DNA of 64,000 bases from Gammaproteobacteria bacterium (GTDB taxonomy: Bacteria > Pseudomonadota > Gammaproteobacteria > Burkholderiales > Burkholderiaceae_C): positions 186,001-250,000 of the forward strand of contig JAHJWB010000001.1 of the NCBI GenBank assembly GCA_018828125.1, in the 5' to 3' direction. Shown here in pieces: positions 17,196 to 25,824 of the stretch. The notes under the pieces were generated by a model that did no database searches, had not been told where the DNA came from, and saw nothing but the letters and a program-made list of their open reading frames with translations. Both the position numbers and the translations under genes were made by a program. The stretch's first letter is position 1. The number at the start of each line of letters is the position of its first letter.

Positions 17196-17990
17196 TCAGA
17201 CTTCCCTGAGGGCGATAACAGCGCGGCGGGCGCGGTCCAGAAACGGGCGACGCTCTTCTCCCGCTTCCAGTTGCACAGGCGCTCCAAAGGTCACCGAACA
17301 CAGGATGGGCACGGGCACCACTTCGCCCTTGGGCATCACGCGCTGCACGTTGTTGATCCAGGCGGGCACCAACACCACCTGCGGGAACATCTGCGCCAGC
17401 TTGTACAGGCCCGACTTGAACGGCTGCGGCTCATCACCATGGCCGCGAGTGCCTTCGGGGAAGATCACGATGGAGTCACCGCTCTCCAATGCGCGTACTA
17501 GCGGCGCCAGTGGGTCGGACTCGGGCAGGGCGGCGCGCAAAGCTTCGGGCGTGGGCGCGAGTGGCGGCGCCTTAGGCGACGGGTCGGGGCCGCCCGCCAT
17601 GGCTGTGTCCGCATCTGCGGCGGCTGTCGCCAGTGCTTGCAGAACGCCCACCGGCTCCGCAGCCAAGGGCGCTGCGGTTGCGGCTGCGGCTGCGGCTGGG
17701 CGCGCGGGCGTGGCCTGTCGGTCCACATACACGGCGTTGAACACTGCGGTCGTGATCCACTGCCGGAAGGGTGTCTTGGTCCAGTAGTCCTTGGCCGCTA
17801 TGGGCCGTGTGATGCTGCGCAGTTCCTCGGGCAGCGCCGCCCAGATCAGCACCATGTCGGCGTGGCTCTGGTGGTTGGCGAAATAGATGCGCTGCTCGGC
17901 CTTGGGCGGGCAGCCGTACCAGCGGGCCTGGGAACCGGTCAGGAACCGCACGATCCCCAACAAAAAGAAACTCATCAACTTGGCAAGCAT
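17196..17990 (-). CDS. 1-acyl-sn-glycerol-3-phosphate acyltransferase (PlsC-like)
   Basis: 264 residues. A membrane-anchoring N-terminus (MLAKLMSFFLLGIVRFL) is followed by the acyltransferase motifs NHQSHAD (H-x4-D) near 45-51 and FPEGTRG near 181. Between them lies an unusual Ala/Pro-rich insertion (about 100-165: PARPAAAAAATAAPLAAEP and so on) that typical PlsC proteins lack. It converts lysophosphatidate to phosphatidate and is coupled to the downstream cdsA-like gene. ATG at 17990 was chosen; a related remnant at 19157-19277 aligns from here. An earlier in-frame start cannot be ruled out. Confidence 0.85.
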   Translation of the reverse strand: MLAKLMSFFLLGIVRFLTGSQARWYGCPPKAEQRIYFANHQSHADMVLIWAALPEELRSITRPIAAKDYWTKTPFRQWITTAVFNAVYVDRQATPARPAAAAAATAAPLAAEPVGVLQALATAAADADTAMAGGPDPSPKAPPLAPTPEALRAALPESDPLAPLVRALESGDSIVIFPEGTRGHGDEPQPFKSGLYKLAQMFPQVVLVPAWINNVQRVMPKGEVVPVPILCSVTFGAPVQLEAGEERRPFLDRARRAVIALREV

Positions 17991-18133
17991 GGCGGCGATG
18001 ATACGGGCCAGAGCGTTGGCTACCGCGCAGCCGCATGCCCTGCGCTGCTGCTTGCGAAGCCAGCTCCTCAATGTCCCGGCGCAGCACAGTCCGTTGGGCT
18101 TGTCTAAAATTTCAGCACACCATGGGAGACTTT

Positions 18134-19156
18134 ATGTTTGAAACCGCAATCGCAGGCAGCTTGCCCAAACCCGCCTGGCTGGCCGAAACCGAAAAACTTT
18201 GGCCGCAATGGACGATGCAAGGCCCCGAGCTGCAGCAGGCCAAGGCCGATGCCACGTTACTGTGGATCAAGGCGCAAGAAGACGCGGGCCTGGATGTCAT
18301 CGGTGATGGAGAGCAGGCACGCCAGCATTTCGTGCACGGTTTTGTGGAGCAGGTGGAAGGTATTGACTTCGTCAACAAGGTGACGATGGGCATCCGCAAC
18401 AACCGCTATGACGCACAAGTGCCGCAGGTGGTGGCGCCCCTGCGTCTCAAGGGCCGCGTGCACGCGTTTGAAGCCCAGCTCGCGCGCAAACACACCAAGA
18501 AGAAACTCAAGTTCACTTTGCCTGGCCCCATGACCATCGTGGACACCGTGGCCGACCGCTTTTACGGCGACAAGGTGAAGATGGCGATGGCCTTTGCCGA
18601 GCTGCTCAATCAAGAAGCGCTGGCGCTGCAGGCGGATGGCGTCGACATCATCCAGTTTGATGAGCCCGCTTTCAACGTCTATATGCAAGACGCTGCCGAT
18701 TGGGGCGTGGCAGCCCTGGAGGTCGCCGCACGGGGCCTGACCTGCACCACCGCGGTCCATATTTGCTACGGCTATGGCATCAAGGCCAATGTGGACTGGA
18801 AACAGACGCTGGGCGACCAATGGCGCCAGTATGAGCAGGTGTTTCCCGCGCTGGCCAAAAGCAGCATCCAGCAGGTGAGCCTGGAATGCTTTCAGTCGCA
18901 TGTGCCGCCCGAGCTGATGCAGTTGCTGGACGGCAAGGACGTGATGGTTGGCGTGATCGATGTGGCCAGCGACGTAATCGAAACGCCCCAACAAGTGGCC
19001 GACACCATTGGTCTCGCCCTGAAATACGTCCCCATGAAGCACCTGATCGCCTGCACCAACTGCGGCCTGGCCCCGATGAGCCGCGAGGTGGCCATGGCCA
19101 AACTGGAGGCCTTGGCCCAAGGCGCGGCATTGGCCCGGCAGCGTTACGGGTCTTGA
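18134..19156 (+). CDS. Core methionine synthase (MetE C-terminal domain only)
   Basis: 340 residues, homologous to the catalytic C-terminal half of cobalamin-independent methionine synthase MetE (usually about 750 residues). Zinc/homocysteine ligands visible are H209 and C211 (AVHICYG) and C310 (CTNCGLAPMSREVA). The start MFETAIAGSLPKPAWL has GGGAGA six bases upstream. Such core-MetE proteins cannot rely on the N-terminal folate domain; in some bacteria they work with a DUF1852 (MesX) partner, which is not present in this window. The methyl donor is therefore uncertain. No SAM or cobalamin riboswitch is visible upstream. It diverges from the plsC-like gene and is followed directly by a remnant of a second plsC. 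Confidence 0.85.
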   Translation: MFETAIAGSLPKPAWLAETEKLWPQWTMQGPELQQAKADATLLWIKAQEDAGLDVIGDGEQARQHFVHGFVEQVEGIDFVNKVTMGIRNNRYDAQVPQVVAPLRLKGRVHAFEAQLARKHTKKKLKFTLPGPMTIVDTVADRFYGDKVKMAMAFAELLNQEALALQADGVDIIQFDEPAFNVYMQDAADWGVAALEVAARGLTCTTAVHICYGYGIKANVDWKQTLGDQWRQYEQVFPALAKSSIQQVSLECFQSHVPPELMQLLDGKDVMVGVIDVASDVIETPQQVADTIGLALKYVPMKHLIACTNCGLAPMSREVAMAKLEALAQGAALARQRYGS

Positions 19157-19277
19157 AATAGCGGTGCTGTTCGGCCTTGGGTGCGCTGTCATACCAGCGA
19201 GCCCGGGAGCCGATGCGCCACCTAACGTTCGCCAGCAGAGGCAAACTCATCAGCCAGGCCAGCATGGCGGCGATCAT
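19157..19277 (-). pseudogene. Remnant of the 5' end of a second PlsC-like acyltransferase gene
   Basis: Reads MIAAMLAWLMSLPLL, then GSRARWYDSAPKAEQHRYF, closely matching the N-terminus of the intact acyltransferase (MLAKLMSFFLLG, then GSQARWYGCPPKAEQRIYF). Similarity stops just where the metE-like gene's 3' end begins on the other strand, so about 40 codons remain and the acyltransferase motifs are gone. The reading frame runs on as antisense of the metE-like gene and is unlikely to be functional. Confidence 0.75.
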
Positions 19278-19306
19278 TTGGGGCGGTGTGCCCTGCGGCG
19301 GCGGGG

Positions 19307-20218
19307 CTACACCCAGATCCGATACGCCCAGAACGCTTCGTCCCCGTAGATGCCCTCGTACAGCGCCTGCGGGGCGTAGCCGGTGATACGCCGGGTGACG
19401 CGGCACAGGTGCGACTGGTCCGAGAAGCCCGCGCCCGCCGCCACATCCGCCCACTTCACCGTGCCGTGCTCGGCGTCGGCCGCGATGGTGTCGAAGAACG
19501 CCTGCTCTGCCTTGCCAAAGCCGCGCAGTTCGCGCAGCGGCAGCCCGGCCCAGCGCTTGATCCGTCGCTCCAACTGGCGCAGGCTGCGGCCCGGGGCCGA
19601 CAGGGCGGCGCGCTGCGCCAGGTGCACGGCCTAGTCGCCGTAGCGCTGCACCTGCAGCGCTTGCGCAGGGCGGCAGGCTTGCCAGCGAGGCTCCAGAAAA
19701 GCCTCCAGACACTCCATGCGGGCGGCGTTGTCGGGCTGGTGCTGCACGGCCTCGCACATCGCGATCCAGTCGGCCGGCAGCACGTTTTGTGCGTCCACCA
19801 AACGGTCGGTCAGCGCCTCGGGCGCTAGGCCGGTGAGCTGGTGCAGCGCGTCGGGCATGAACATCACCATCATGGCGTGGGTGGGCTCGGCGCAATAGCT
19901 GGCGCTGGGCCGGGTGTGCGGGCCGGTCAGTACCCAGCGGCCCGGGTAGGCCTCGCGCGGGCTGTGCAGGCCGGGCAGGGTGTCGGGGCGCTCGGGCACC
20001 AGGGTTTCGCTGCGGCCCTCAAACCACCAGCTCAGGCTGCACAGGGGCGTGGCTGGAAAACGGTTGATGCGCTGCGCATCCGTAAGCGTGTAGCCCACGG
20101 TGCTGCGCACCATGGCACCGCGCACGCAGGCCGAGAGGCTGGCACGCGGCAGCCACAGCTGTCCTGAGGGGATCAGGCCCGGTGGATGTCGAGCGCCTGG
20201 TGGTACCAAGGTTGCCAT
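19307..20218 (-). pseudogene. AraC family regulator interrupted by an in-frame amber codon
   Basis: Would be 303 residues from MATLVPPGARHPPGL. The N-terminal two-thirds is a ligand-binding domain; the C-terminal part has the AraC-type double helix-turn-helix (VKWADVAAGAGFSDQSHLCR, then RRITGYAPQAL). A TAG at 19631-19633 (codon 196) falls between QRYGD and AVHLAQRA with no frame change. Replacing it by TGG would give a normal-looking DWAVHLA junction, so a single G-to-A change (or a sequencing error) explains it. Restart at the GTG at 19627 would yield only the DNA-binding half. Target genes are unknown. Confidence 0.8.
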
Positions 20219-20328
20219 GGGCGGCGAGTGTAGGCCAGGGGCGATGTCGCATTCGTTCAATACCGTGAGGATGTGGCGTTGCAACATCGCGCCATTGACC
20301 CTCAGTATTTCAACCGCAAAAGCGCCAC

Positions 20329-20943
20329 ATGGCGCAAAAGATCACCATGAACCATCGCTTTCAATGCCGGTGCGGCGCCCTGAATGGACTTCTCAGCCAA
20401 CCGCACCAGGCCCTTCGCGGCGTGTGCTATTGCAAAGACTGCCGCGCTTACGCGCACCATCTCGGCGCAGCGTCCGGTACCCACGATTGTCTGGGCGGAG
20501 CGGAATTTGTGGCGGCACAAGCCCAGCACGTGTCATTCATATCGGGCATCGAGCAGCTTGCCTGCCTGTCGCTGACTGAAAAGGGCTTGCTGCGTTGGTA
20601 CGCCAGCTGCTGCAACACACCCATCTGCAATACCGCTAGGCACTGGAAAGTGCCTTACGTGGGGTTGATTGGCGCTTGCTTGAAGACTGACCCCGTCGCC
20701 TTCGAGCGCTCGTTCCCCCGCGTGCAAATGCGCGTGAATACTGGGAGTGCCAAACAAGCGCCACCGTCCATGCGTTTGAGCACGGTGGTTTCGCTCGCCG
20801 GTTTTATCCCACGGGTCATGCTGAGTTCAATCAGCGGGGCATATCGGAAAACCCCATTCTTTGATCAAGGAAGAGGGGCTCCGGTGGTTGCCGTAACGGC
20901 GCTTTCAGAGGCAGACCGCGCTAGTGCCTACGGTGCTGCCTGA
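20329..20943 (+). CDS. GFA/CENP-V-like zinc protein (DUF6151)
   Basis: 204 residues. Contains the cysteine pattern of glutathione-dependent formaldehyde-activating enzyme-like domains: CRCGALNG, CYCKDC (33-38 region) and ASCCNTPICNT, which bind zinc. It matches the DUF6151 subgroup in length and in the C-terminal RASAYGAA-like end. Function is unknown. A second start at 20347 (MNHRFQCRCG) is equally possible; neither has a good ribosome-binding site. It diverges from the broken AraC gene and converges with mtgA. Confidence 0.78.
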   Translation: MAQKITMNHRFQCRCGALNGLLSQPHQALRGVCYCKDCRAYAHHLGAASGTHDCLGGAEFVAAQAQHVSFISGIEQLACLSLTEKGLLRWYASCCNTPICNTARHWKVPYVGLIGACLKTDPVAFERSFPRVQMRVNTGSAKQAPPSMRLSTVVSLAGFIPRVMLSSISGAYRKTPFFDQGRGAPVVAVTALSEADRASAYGAA

Positions 20944-20998
20944 CCTGTTGCCGACTCAGATCGCTCAGCCCAACGGACGATTCTTGAGGTGTTCTTTT

Positions 20999-21733
20999 TC
21001 ACGGCAGCTCCGCACTCCCCATGCGCCCCAGAATCGTCCGCGTCCTTCCCGCCAGATACGCCGAGCCCGGTGTCTTCTCAAACCGTTTGGGCGCGGGCAG
21101 CATCACCGCCAGCCGCGCCGCTTCGGTGGCGCTGAGTTTGCTGGCGCTCTTGCGGAAATAGTGCTGCGCGGCGGCTTCGGCCCCAAACACGCCTTCGCCC
21201 CATTCCACGCTGTTCAGATAAATCTCCAGGATGCGCTGCTTGCTCAGCAGTTGCTCCAGCAGCAGCGTCAGCACAAACTCCTGCCCCTTGCGCAGCAGCG
21301 TGCGTTCGCCGGACAGCAGCAGGTTCTTGGCCAGTTGCTGGGTGATGGTGGAGCCGCCGCGGACCTTGGGAGCGCGCACGGGTCGGTCTGGCGCGCGCGC
21401 CTGGGCTTTGCTGGCCTGGGCTTCGGCCTTGGCGTTGCGCTCCCAGGCTTTTTCGATGGCGTTCCAATCCACGCCGTCGTGGGTCACAAAGCTGTCGTCT
21501 TCTGACGCAATGACGGCGCGTTTGAGCTGGTCGGAGAGGCTGGCGTAGGGCATCCACTGCTGGCGCCAGCGCACTTGGCCGGTGGTGGACAGCTGGGTCC
21601 AGGCTTCGGATCGCTGAAAGCTGGTGGATTCGGGGTCGACCACGGTCATGGCCGCAATGCGCAGCACAAAAAACAGCTGCAGGGCCACAAAAGCCAGGAC
21701 CACCCAACCCAACCAGCGCAACACGGCTTTCAT
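20999..21733 (-). CDS. mtgA: Monofunctional biosynthetic peptidoglycan transglycosylase
   Basis: 244 residues, GT51 family. One N-terminal membrane anchor (VLRWLGWVVLAFVALQLFFVL) places the catalytic domain in the periplasm, where it polymerises lipid II into glycan strands. Family motifs visible are ASEDDSFVTHDGVDW (catalytic Glu in motif I), GGSTITQQLAKNL, LLEQLLSKQRILEIYLN and AARLAVMLPAPKR. There is an extra basic/Ala-rich stretch (KAEAQASKAQARAPDRP) between motifs I and II. It lies 17 bases downstream of aroE on the same strand, an arrangement often seen in proteobacteria. Confidence 0.96.
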   Translation of the reverse strand: MKAVLRWLGWVVLAFVALQLFFVLRIAAMTVVDPESTSFQRSEAWTQLSTTGQVRWRQQWMPYASLSDQLKRAVIASEDDSFVTHDGVDWNAIEKAWERNAKAEAQASKAQARAPDRPVRAPKVRGGSTITQQLAKNLLLSGERTLLRKGQEFVLTLLLEQLLSKQRILEIYLNSVEWGEGVFGAEAAAQHYFRKSASKLSATEAARLAVMLPAPKRFEKTPGSAYLAGRTRTILGRMGSAELP

Positions 21734-21750
21734 GGCGGAGGGTCCTGGGT

Positions 21751-22602
21751 TCAGGCAGAGGCGTGCTGCTGCAATTCATGCAGCACCTGGGCCGAGGGTG
21801 GGCGCACGCCGCGCCACAGCAAAAAGGCTTCGGCCGCCTGCTCCACCAGCATGCCCAGGCCGTCGCGTGGCACGGCACCATGGGTGCGGGCCCAGTCCAG
21901 AAAGCCCTGGGCAGCGGGGCCGTACATCATGTCGTAGGCCAGGCAGCCCGGACGCAGCACGCTGGCGGGCACCGGCACATCGGCACCGGCCAGGCTGCTG
22001 GCTGTGGCGTTGATAATGACATCGAAATTGGCCTCTATCGCTTGTGGATTAAGCGCTAGTAGCTCTGATTTTTGTAGCGATGCAAGTGTGCTGTGCGATT
22101 GCACCAGGGCTTGCGCCTTGGCCAGCGTGCGGTTGGCTACGGTGACCTGTCGCGCGCCCGCTAGCAGCAGGGGGCCCAGCACCCCGGCAGCGGCGCCGCC
22201 TGCACCCACCAGCAGCACATCGCGCCCGGCCAGGGATACTCCCGCGTTGCGCGTGATGTCTGCCACCAGACCCAGGCCGTCGGTGTTGTCGGCGTAGATG
22301 CTGCCATCCGCGCGAAAGGTGAGCGTGTTGGCCGCGCCCGCCAGCTGCACACGTTCGCTGCATTCGGTGGCGAGGCCCGGCGCATCGGTCTTGAACGGGA
22401 CGGTGACGTTGCAGCCGCGCCCGCCCTGGGCCACAAAATCACGCACGCCTTGGGCAAACTCGTCCATGGGCACCAGGCGGCGCTCATAGGCAATGGACTC
22501 GCCCGTCAGTTCGGCAAAACGCGCGTGGATGGCGGGCGAGCGGCTGTGTGCGACAGGGTTGCCCATCACGCAATACAGGTCGGGGAGTGGCGAAGATGTC
22601 AT
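21751..22602 (-). CDS. aroE: Shikimate dehydrogenase
   Basis: 283 residues. Reduces 3-dehydroshikimate to shikimate with NADPH in the aromatic amino-acid pathway. Visible motifs: SRSPAIHARF (shikimate binding), GCNVTVPFK with the catalytic Lys, NTDGLGLV, GAGGAAAGVL (nucleotide binding) and NRTLAKA, whose N-R-T favours NADPH. Residues around SLQKSELLALNPQAIEANF (near 176-194) are encoded by a copy of the palindromic intergenic repeat that has become part of the reading frame (22026-22076). The frame is intact, so the insertion appears tolerated in a surface loop. mtgA follows. Confidence 0.96.
   Translation of the reverse strand: MTSSPLPDLYCVMGNPVAHSRSPAIHARFAELTGESIAYERRLVPMDEFAQGVRDFVAQGGRGCNVTVPFKTDAPGLATECSERVQLAGAANTLTFRADGSIYADNTDGLGLVADITRNAGVSLAGRDVLLVGAGGAAAGVLGPLLLAGARQVTVANRTLAKAQALVQSHSTLASLQKSELLALNPQAIEANFDVIINATASSLAGADVPVPASVLRPGCLAYDMMYGPAAQGFLDWARTHGAVPRDGLGMLVEQAAEAFLLWRGVRPPSAQVLHELQQHASA
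22026..22076. repeat. Palindromic repeat, copy 4, inside the aroE coding sequence
   Basis: Aligned by eye with the copy at 36409-36460, 46 of 52 positions are identical, including CTAG-TAGCT and the TTTTTGTAG end. Here it is translated as part of AroE. Confidence 0.85.
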
Positions 22603-22698
22603 TGGAACAACCAGGGCTGCATGCAGGGGCGGTGTCAGTCAGGCCAAGGCCGCTGGCATGTCCATCGGCGGGGACGCGCCGCAGGCGACTTTGGAGGG

Positions 22699-23559
22699 CT
22701 ATCTCACAGTCGTTTCGAGGGTCTGGTCCCGGGTGAACTTGAAGCGCGCCACCATGGCGATCTGGTCGGCTTTCTGGCGCATGTCGGCGTTGAACACGCC
22801 AAACGGACCCGCAGCACGGGCAATGGCTTCGGCGCGGCGGTCCAGCGTGGGGTTGCCAGAGCCCTGCACCACCTCGGTTTCCAGCACCCGGCCGTCGTGG
22901 TTGACGGTGACGATCATGGTCAGCTCGCCATACAGCTTGCGTCCGCCTTGTTCCGGGAAGTTCTCGGTACCCTTGTCTTCCACCTTGCGGCGCAGCGCGT
23001 CGTAGTAAATGGCGTAGGCCTCTTCGCGTGTGGCGGGGCTGATGTAGCGTTTTTTGGGGCGCGAGTTTTCTTCGTTGATGCGTTTTTCGATCTCGGCCAG
23101 CAGCTTGACGAGCTGGCGGCGCTTTTCCTGCTCGGTCACCTGTTCGGCGCTCTGGCTGGGCTTGCGCGGATCGGGCACCGGCATGGTGGCCAGCTGCTTG
23201 CGCAACTGGGCCAGCAGTTGCGCCTGCTGCTCCTGCATCGCATCCATCTTGCGCTGCTGCTCTTCAAAATCATCGCCAATGGCCGTCAGCGCCGAGTACG
23301 GCAGCGGGCTGGTGGCGCGGCCTTTTTCGGCTTCGCCGCCGCCCGCCAGGTTGGCCTGCGCAATCGCCTGCGCCTTGTCGGGCCGTTCGTTGGACTTGGC
23401 GTTGACCAGGATGACTTCAAGCGGCGTGTCCTGGAACACGCGGTTAAAGCCCTCGGGGTCGATAAAGCGCACCGAAATCAGTGCGGCATGCACGGCCACC
23501 GAGATGAACAGCGCCAGCTGCAGCGTGCTGAAGGTGCGGAGAAAGGAAGGGAGTTTCAT
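22699..23559 (-). CDS. TonB-like energy transducer
   Basis: 286 residues. A single N-terminal membrane helix (LQLALFISVAVHAALISVRF), a long Gln/Glu/Lys-rich periplasmic spacer with coiled-coil character (EEQQRKMDAMQEQQAQLLAQ) and a C-terminal TonB domain (YGELTMIVTVNHDGRVLETE, then VQGSGNPTLDRRAEAI). TonB proteins pass proton-motive energy to outer-membrane receptors; the C-terminus ends QTLETTVR. exbB/exbD are not adjacent. It lies 38 bases downstream of the RNB gene on the same strand and upstream of aroE, so these may be co-transcribed. Confidence 0.87.
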   Translation of the reverse strand: MKLPSFLRTFSTLQLALFISVAVHAALISVRFIDPEGFNRVFQDTPLEVILVNAKSNERPDKAQAIAQANLAGGGEAEKGRATSPLPYSALTAIGDDFEEQQRKMDAMQEQQAQLLAQLRKQLATMPVPDPRKPSQSAEQVTEQEKRRQLVKLLAEIEKRINEENSRPKKRYISPATREEAYAIYYDALRRKVEDKGTENFPEQGGRKLYGELTMIVTVNHDGRVLETEVVQGSGNPTLDRRAEAIARAAGPFGVFNADMRQKADQIAMVARFKFTRDQTLETTVR

Positions 23560-23597
23560 CGCCGGGCCGTGGGGACAGTGGTCACGGGATCGGATTA

Positions 23598-25673
23598 TCA
23601 GGTGGCAGCCGCAGGGGATTCGGCGGGCGCCTCGTTCACATCCACTGCGATGGCGATGGGGCCCGCCACGGTGTCGTCGTCTTCCGCTTCGGCATCCTCC
23701 ACCGGGCCGTCATCGCTGGTATCGGCCGGGTCGTCCAGGCGCTCGATGACGGTGCCGTGCAGGTCCAGCGTGATCTCGTCCACTTCGCCCAGCTTCACCT
23801 TGAGGCGCGCGCCGCGCGGCAGGTTTTGGGCACCCAGCACAGGGAAGACGAGCGGAATGTCGTCCGCCCGTACCAGAAAGCTGCCGCCGGGGCCTTCCTT
23901 GAACACGGTCGCATTCAGCTCGGTGATGCCGTTCTGCTCTACATATTTGAGCGTCCAGAAGCGTTCCATGCCCGCCTGGTAGCCGTTGTAGGCGCTGTAG
24001 GCGGCATCAAAGCTGCTGATGATGGAGAACAGGTCGGCATCCTTGGGCTTGAAGGGCGCCGCCAGCGCCGCAGTTTTGCCGTGGCGGGCGCAGGCAATGA
24101 TCTGCCACTGGTTGACCAGGTCGGTATAGCGGCGCAGGGGCGAGGTGGCCCAGGAGTACGCTTTGACCCCGATGCCCGCGTGCGGCAGCGCCTTGGTGCC
24201 CATGCGCACCTTCACGCCCGGCGCCATGCTGGCCTGGCTGCGGTAGATGCCGGGCACGCCGTGGTCGGCCAGCATGAGGCCCCAGGTGCTGTTGGCCACG
24301 ATGGCGGCCTCGGCCACGATCAGATCCAGCGGGGCGCCGCGCTGGCGGGTGGTGATCTGCACTTGCTCGGAGCCATTGGGCTCGCCCCGGTCGTTGCCGA
24401 CCAGGCGGAAGTTGTAGTCCGGGCGGTTGAAGTTCTCGGGCTTGCCGCGAACCACTTCGCGCTGCGCCTTGAGGCTTTTGGCCAAACGGTGCAAAAACGA
24501 TAGCTGCTCGCGCAGATCCAGCAAGCGCTGAGGGGTGTTTTCTACCTCAACTGTGGAGTCTGTCAGCCACGCTTCCGTGACGATGTAGTCGAGCTGGTCG
24601 TGGCGCAGGTTGGCCACCACGGGCACCCGTTCCAGTTTGGTCTCGGTGCCGGTGATTTCCAGGGTGGCTTCGTTCACCGTGACATACAACGACACGGCCG
24701 GGTTGGCGCGGCCTTCGTCCAGCGTGTAGATCTGCACCACCTCGTCGGGCAGCATGGTGATCTTGTAGCCCGGCATGTACACGGTGGACAGGCGGTTGCG
24801 GCCCAGCTGGTCCAGCGGCGAGCCCGGCACGATGGCCAGACCCGGCGCGGCAATATGGATGCCGAGCACCACGGTGCCCGTGCCCAGGCCTTGAACGGAC
24901 AGCGCATCATCGATTTCGGTGGTTTGCGAATCGTCGATGGAATAGGCCTGCACCGTGGCCAGGGGCAGGTCGTCGGGGGGCTGGGGGGCGGTGAGTGCCG
25001 GAAACCCTGTCCCCTTGGGGAAGTTGTCAAACAGAAATCGCTTCCAGTGGAACTGGTAGGCCGAGTCGATGGCGCCAGCCTTTTGCAGCAGATCGAGCGG
25101 CGCGGTGTGGGTGGCGCGGCTGGCCTCGACCACGGCCTTGTACTCGGGCGCGTTCTTGTCGGGCTTGAACAGGATCTTGTAGAGCTGGTCGCGGATGGGT
25201 TGCGGGCATTCGCCCCGGCCCAGTTGCGCGGCCCACTCGTCGATCTGCGCGAGGATGGCCTTCTTCTTTTCGATGGCAGCCAGCGCTTGCTGCAGGATCT
25301 CGGCCGAGGCCTTCTTGAACCGGCCCTTGCCCGCGCGGCGGAAGTAGTGCGGCGCGTCGTACAGACGGAACAGCGCACCGGCCTGCTGGGCCAAGGTGGC
25401 GTTGTCAGAGAAATAGTCCCGCGCCAGGTCGGCAAAGCCGAATTCGTCTTCGGGCGCGAACTCCCAGGCCAGGTCCAGCTCAATGGTCTCGGCCACGGCC
25501 TGGGCCTGGGCGATGAGTTCGGCCGGGGCGGGTTTCTCGAATTTCAGGAGGATGTTGGCGGCCTTGACCTTGACCCGCTTGCCCGAATCGAGCTCGACCT
25601 GGGCGGATGTATCGGCTTCGGACAGGATACGGCCGGCCATGAACTTGCCGGCTTCTTCAAACAATGCATGCAT
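23598..25673 (-). CDS. RNB domain ribonuclease (RNase II/R-like)
   Basis: 691 residues from MHALFEEAGKFMAGRILSEA. The central RNB catalytic domain is identified by YSIDDSQTTEIDDALSV (catalytic aspartates), GIHIAAPGLAI, STVYMPGYKITMLP and YSWATSPLRRYTDLVNQWQI. The N-terminal cold-shock-like part is atypical and the C-terminal S1-like region is short and acidic (EDAEAEDDDTVAG), so this is not standard RNase R but the shorter betaproteobacterial RNB-domain family. It degrades RNA 3'-to-5' in the cytoplasm. ATG at 25673 is chosen because the upstream 61 codons are unlike the family. Confidence 0.88.
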   Translation of the reverse strand: MHALFEEAGKFMAGRILSEADTSAQVELDSGKRVKVKAANILLKFEKPAPAELIAQAQAVAETIELDLAWEFAPEDEFGFADLARDYFSDNATLAQQAGALFRLYDAPHYFRRAGKGRFKKASAEILQQALAAIEKKKAILAQIDEWAAQLGRGECPQPIRDQLYKILFKPDKNAPEYKAVVEASRATHTAPLDLLQKAGAIDSAYQFHWKRFLFDNFPKGTGFPALTAPQPPDDLPLATVQAYSIDDSQTTEIDDALSVQGLGTGTVVLGIHIAAPGLAIVPGSPLDQLGRNRLSTVYMPGYKITMLPDEVVQIYTLDEGRANPAVSLYVTVNEATLEITGTETKLERVPVVANLRHDQLDYIVTEAWLTDSTVEVENTPQRLLDLREQLSFLHRLAKSLKAQREVVRGKPENFNRPDYNFRLVGNDRGEPNGSEQVQITTRQRGAPLDLIVAEAAIVANSTWGLMLADHGVPGIYRSQASMAPGVKVRMGTKALPHAGIGVKAYSWATSPLRRYTDLVNQWQIIACARHGKTAALAAPFKPKDADLFSIISSFDAAYSAYNGYQAGMERFWTLKYVEQNGITELNATVFKEGPGGSFLVRADDIPLVFPVLGAQNLPRGARLKVKLGEVDEITLDLHGTVIERLDDPADTSDDGPVEDAEAEDDDTVAGPIAIAVDVNEAPAESPAAAT

Positions 25674-25824
25674 GGCGGGGATTGTCCCATGGGTGGCGGC
25701 GGCGTCCGGGCGTGGGGCGACGGGGTGCCAGGAGCCCGTCGGACTTGCAGCCGACGATTCCAAGGCCGACAGGCGCTTGGACCCTATGATTCCGGGCTTC
25801 CCATGACTGAATTTTTCCGCTGAG

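Noticed and set aside
16186..17787. 533-codon plus-strand reading frame
   Set aside because: It is antisense to cdsA and plsC, is His/Gln/Arg-rich without any domain, and reflects the codon pattern of the GC-rich genes on the other strand.
17991..18133. Possible SAM or cobalamin riboswitch upstream of the metE-like gene
   Set aside because: Only about 140 bases separate the divergent starts, and no conserved riboswitch core is visible.
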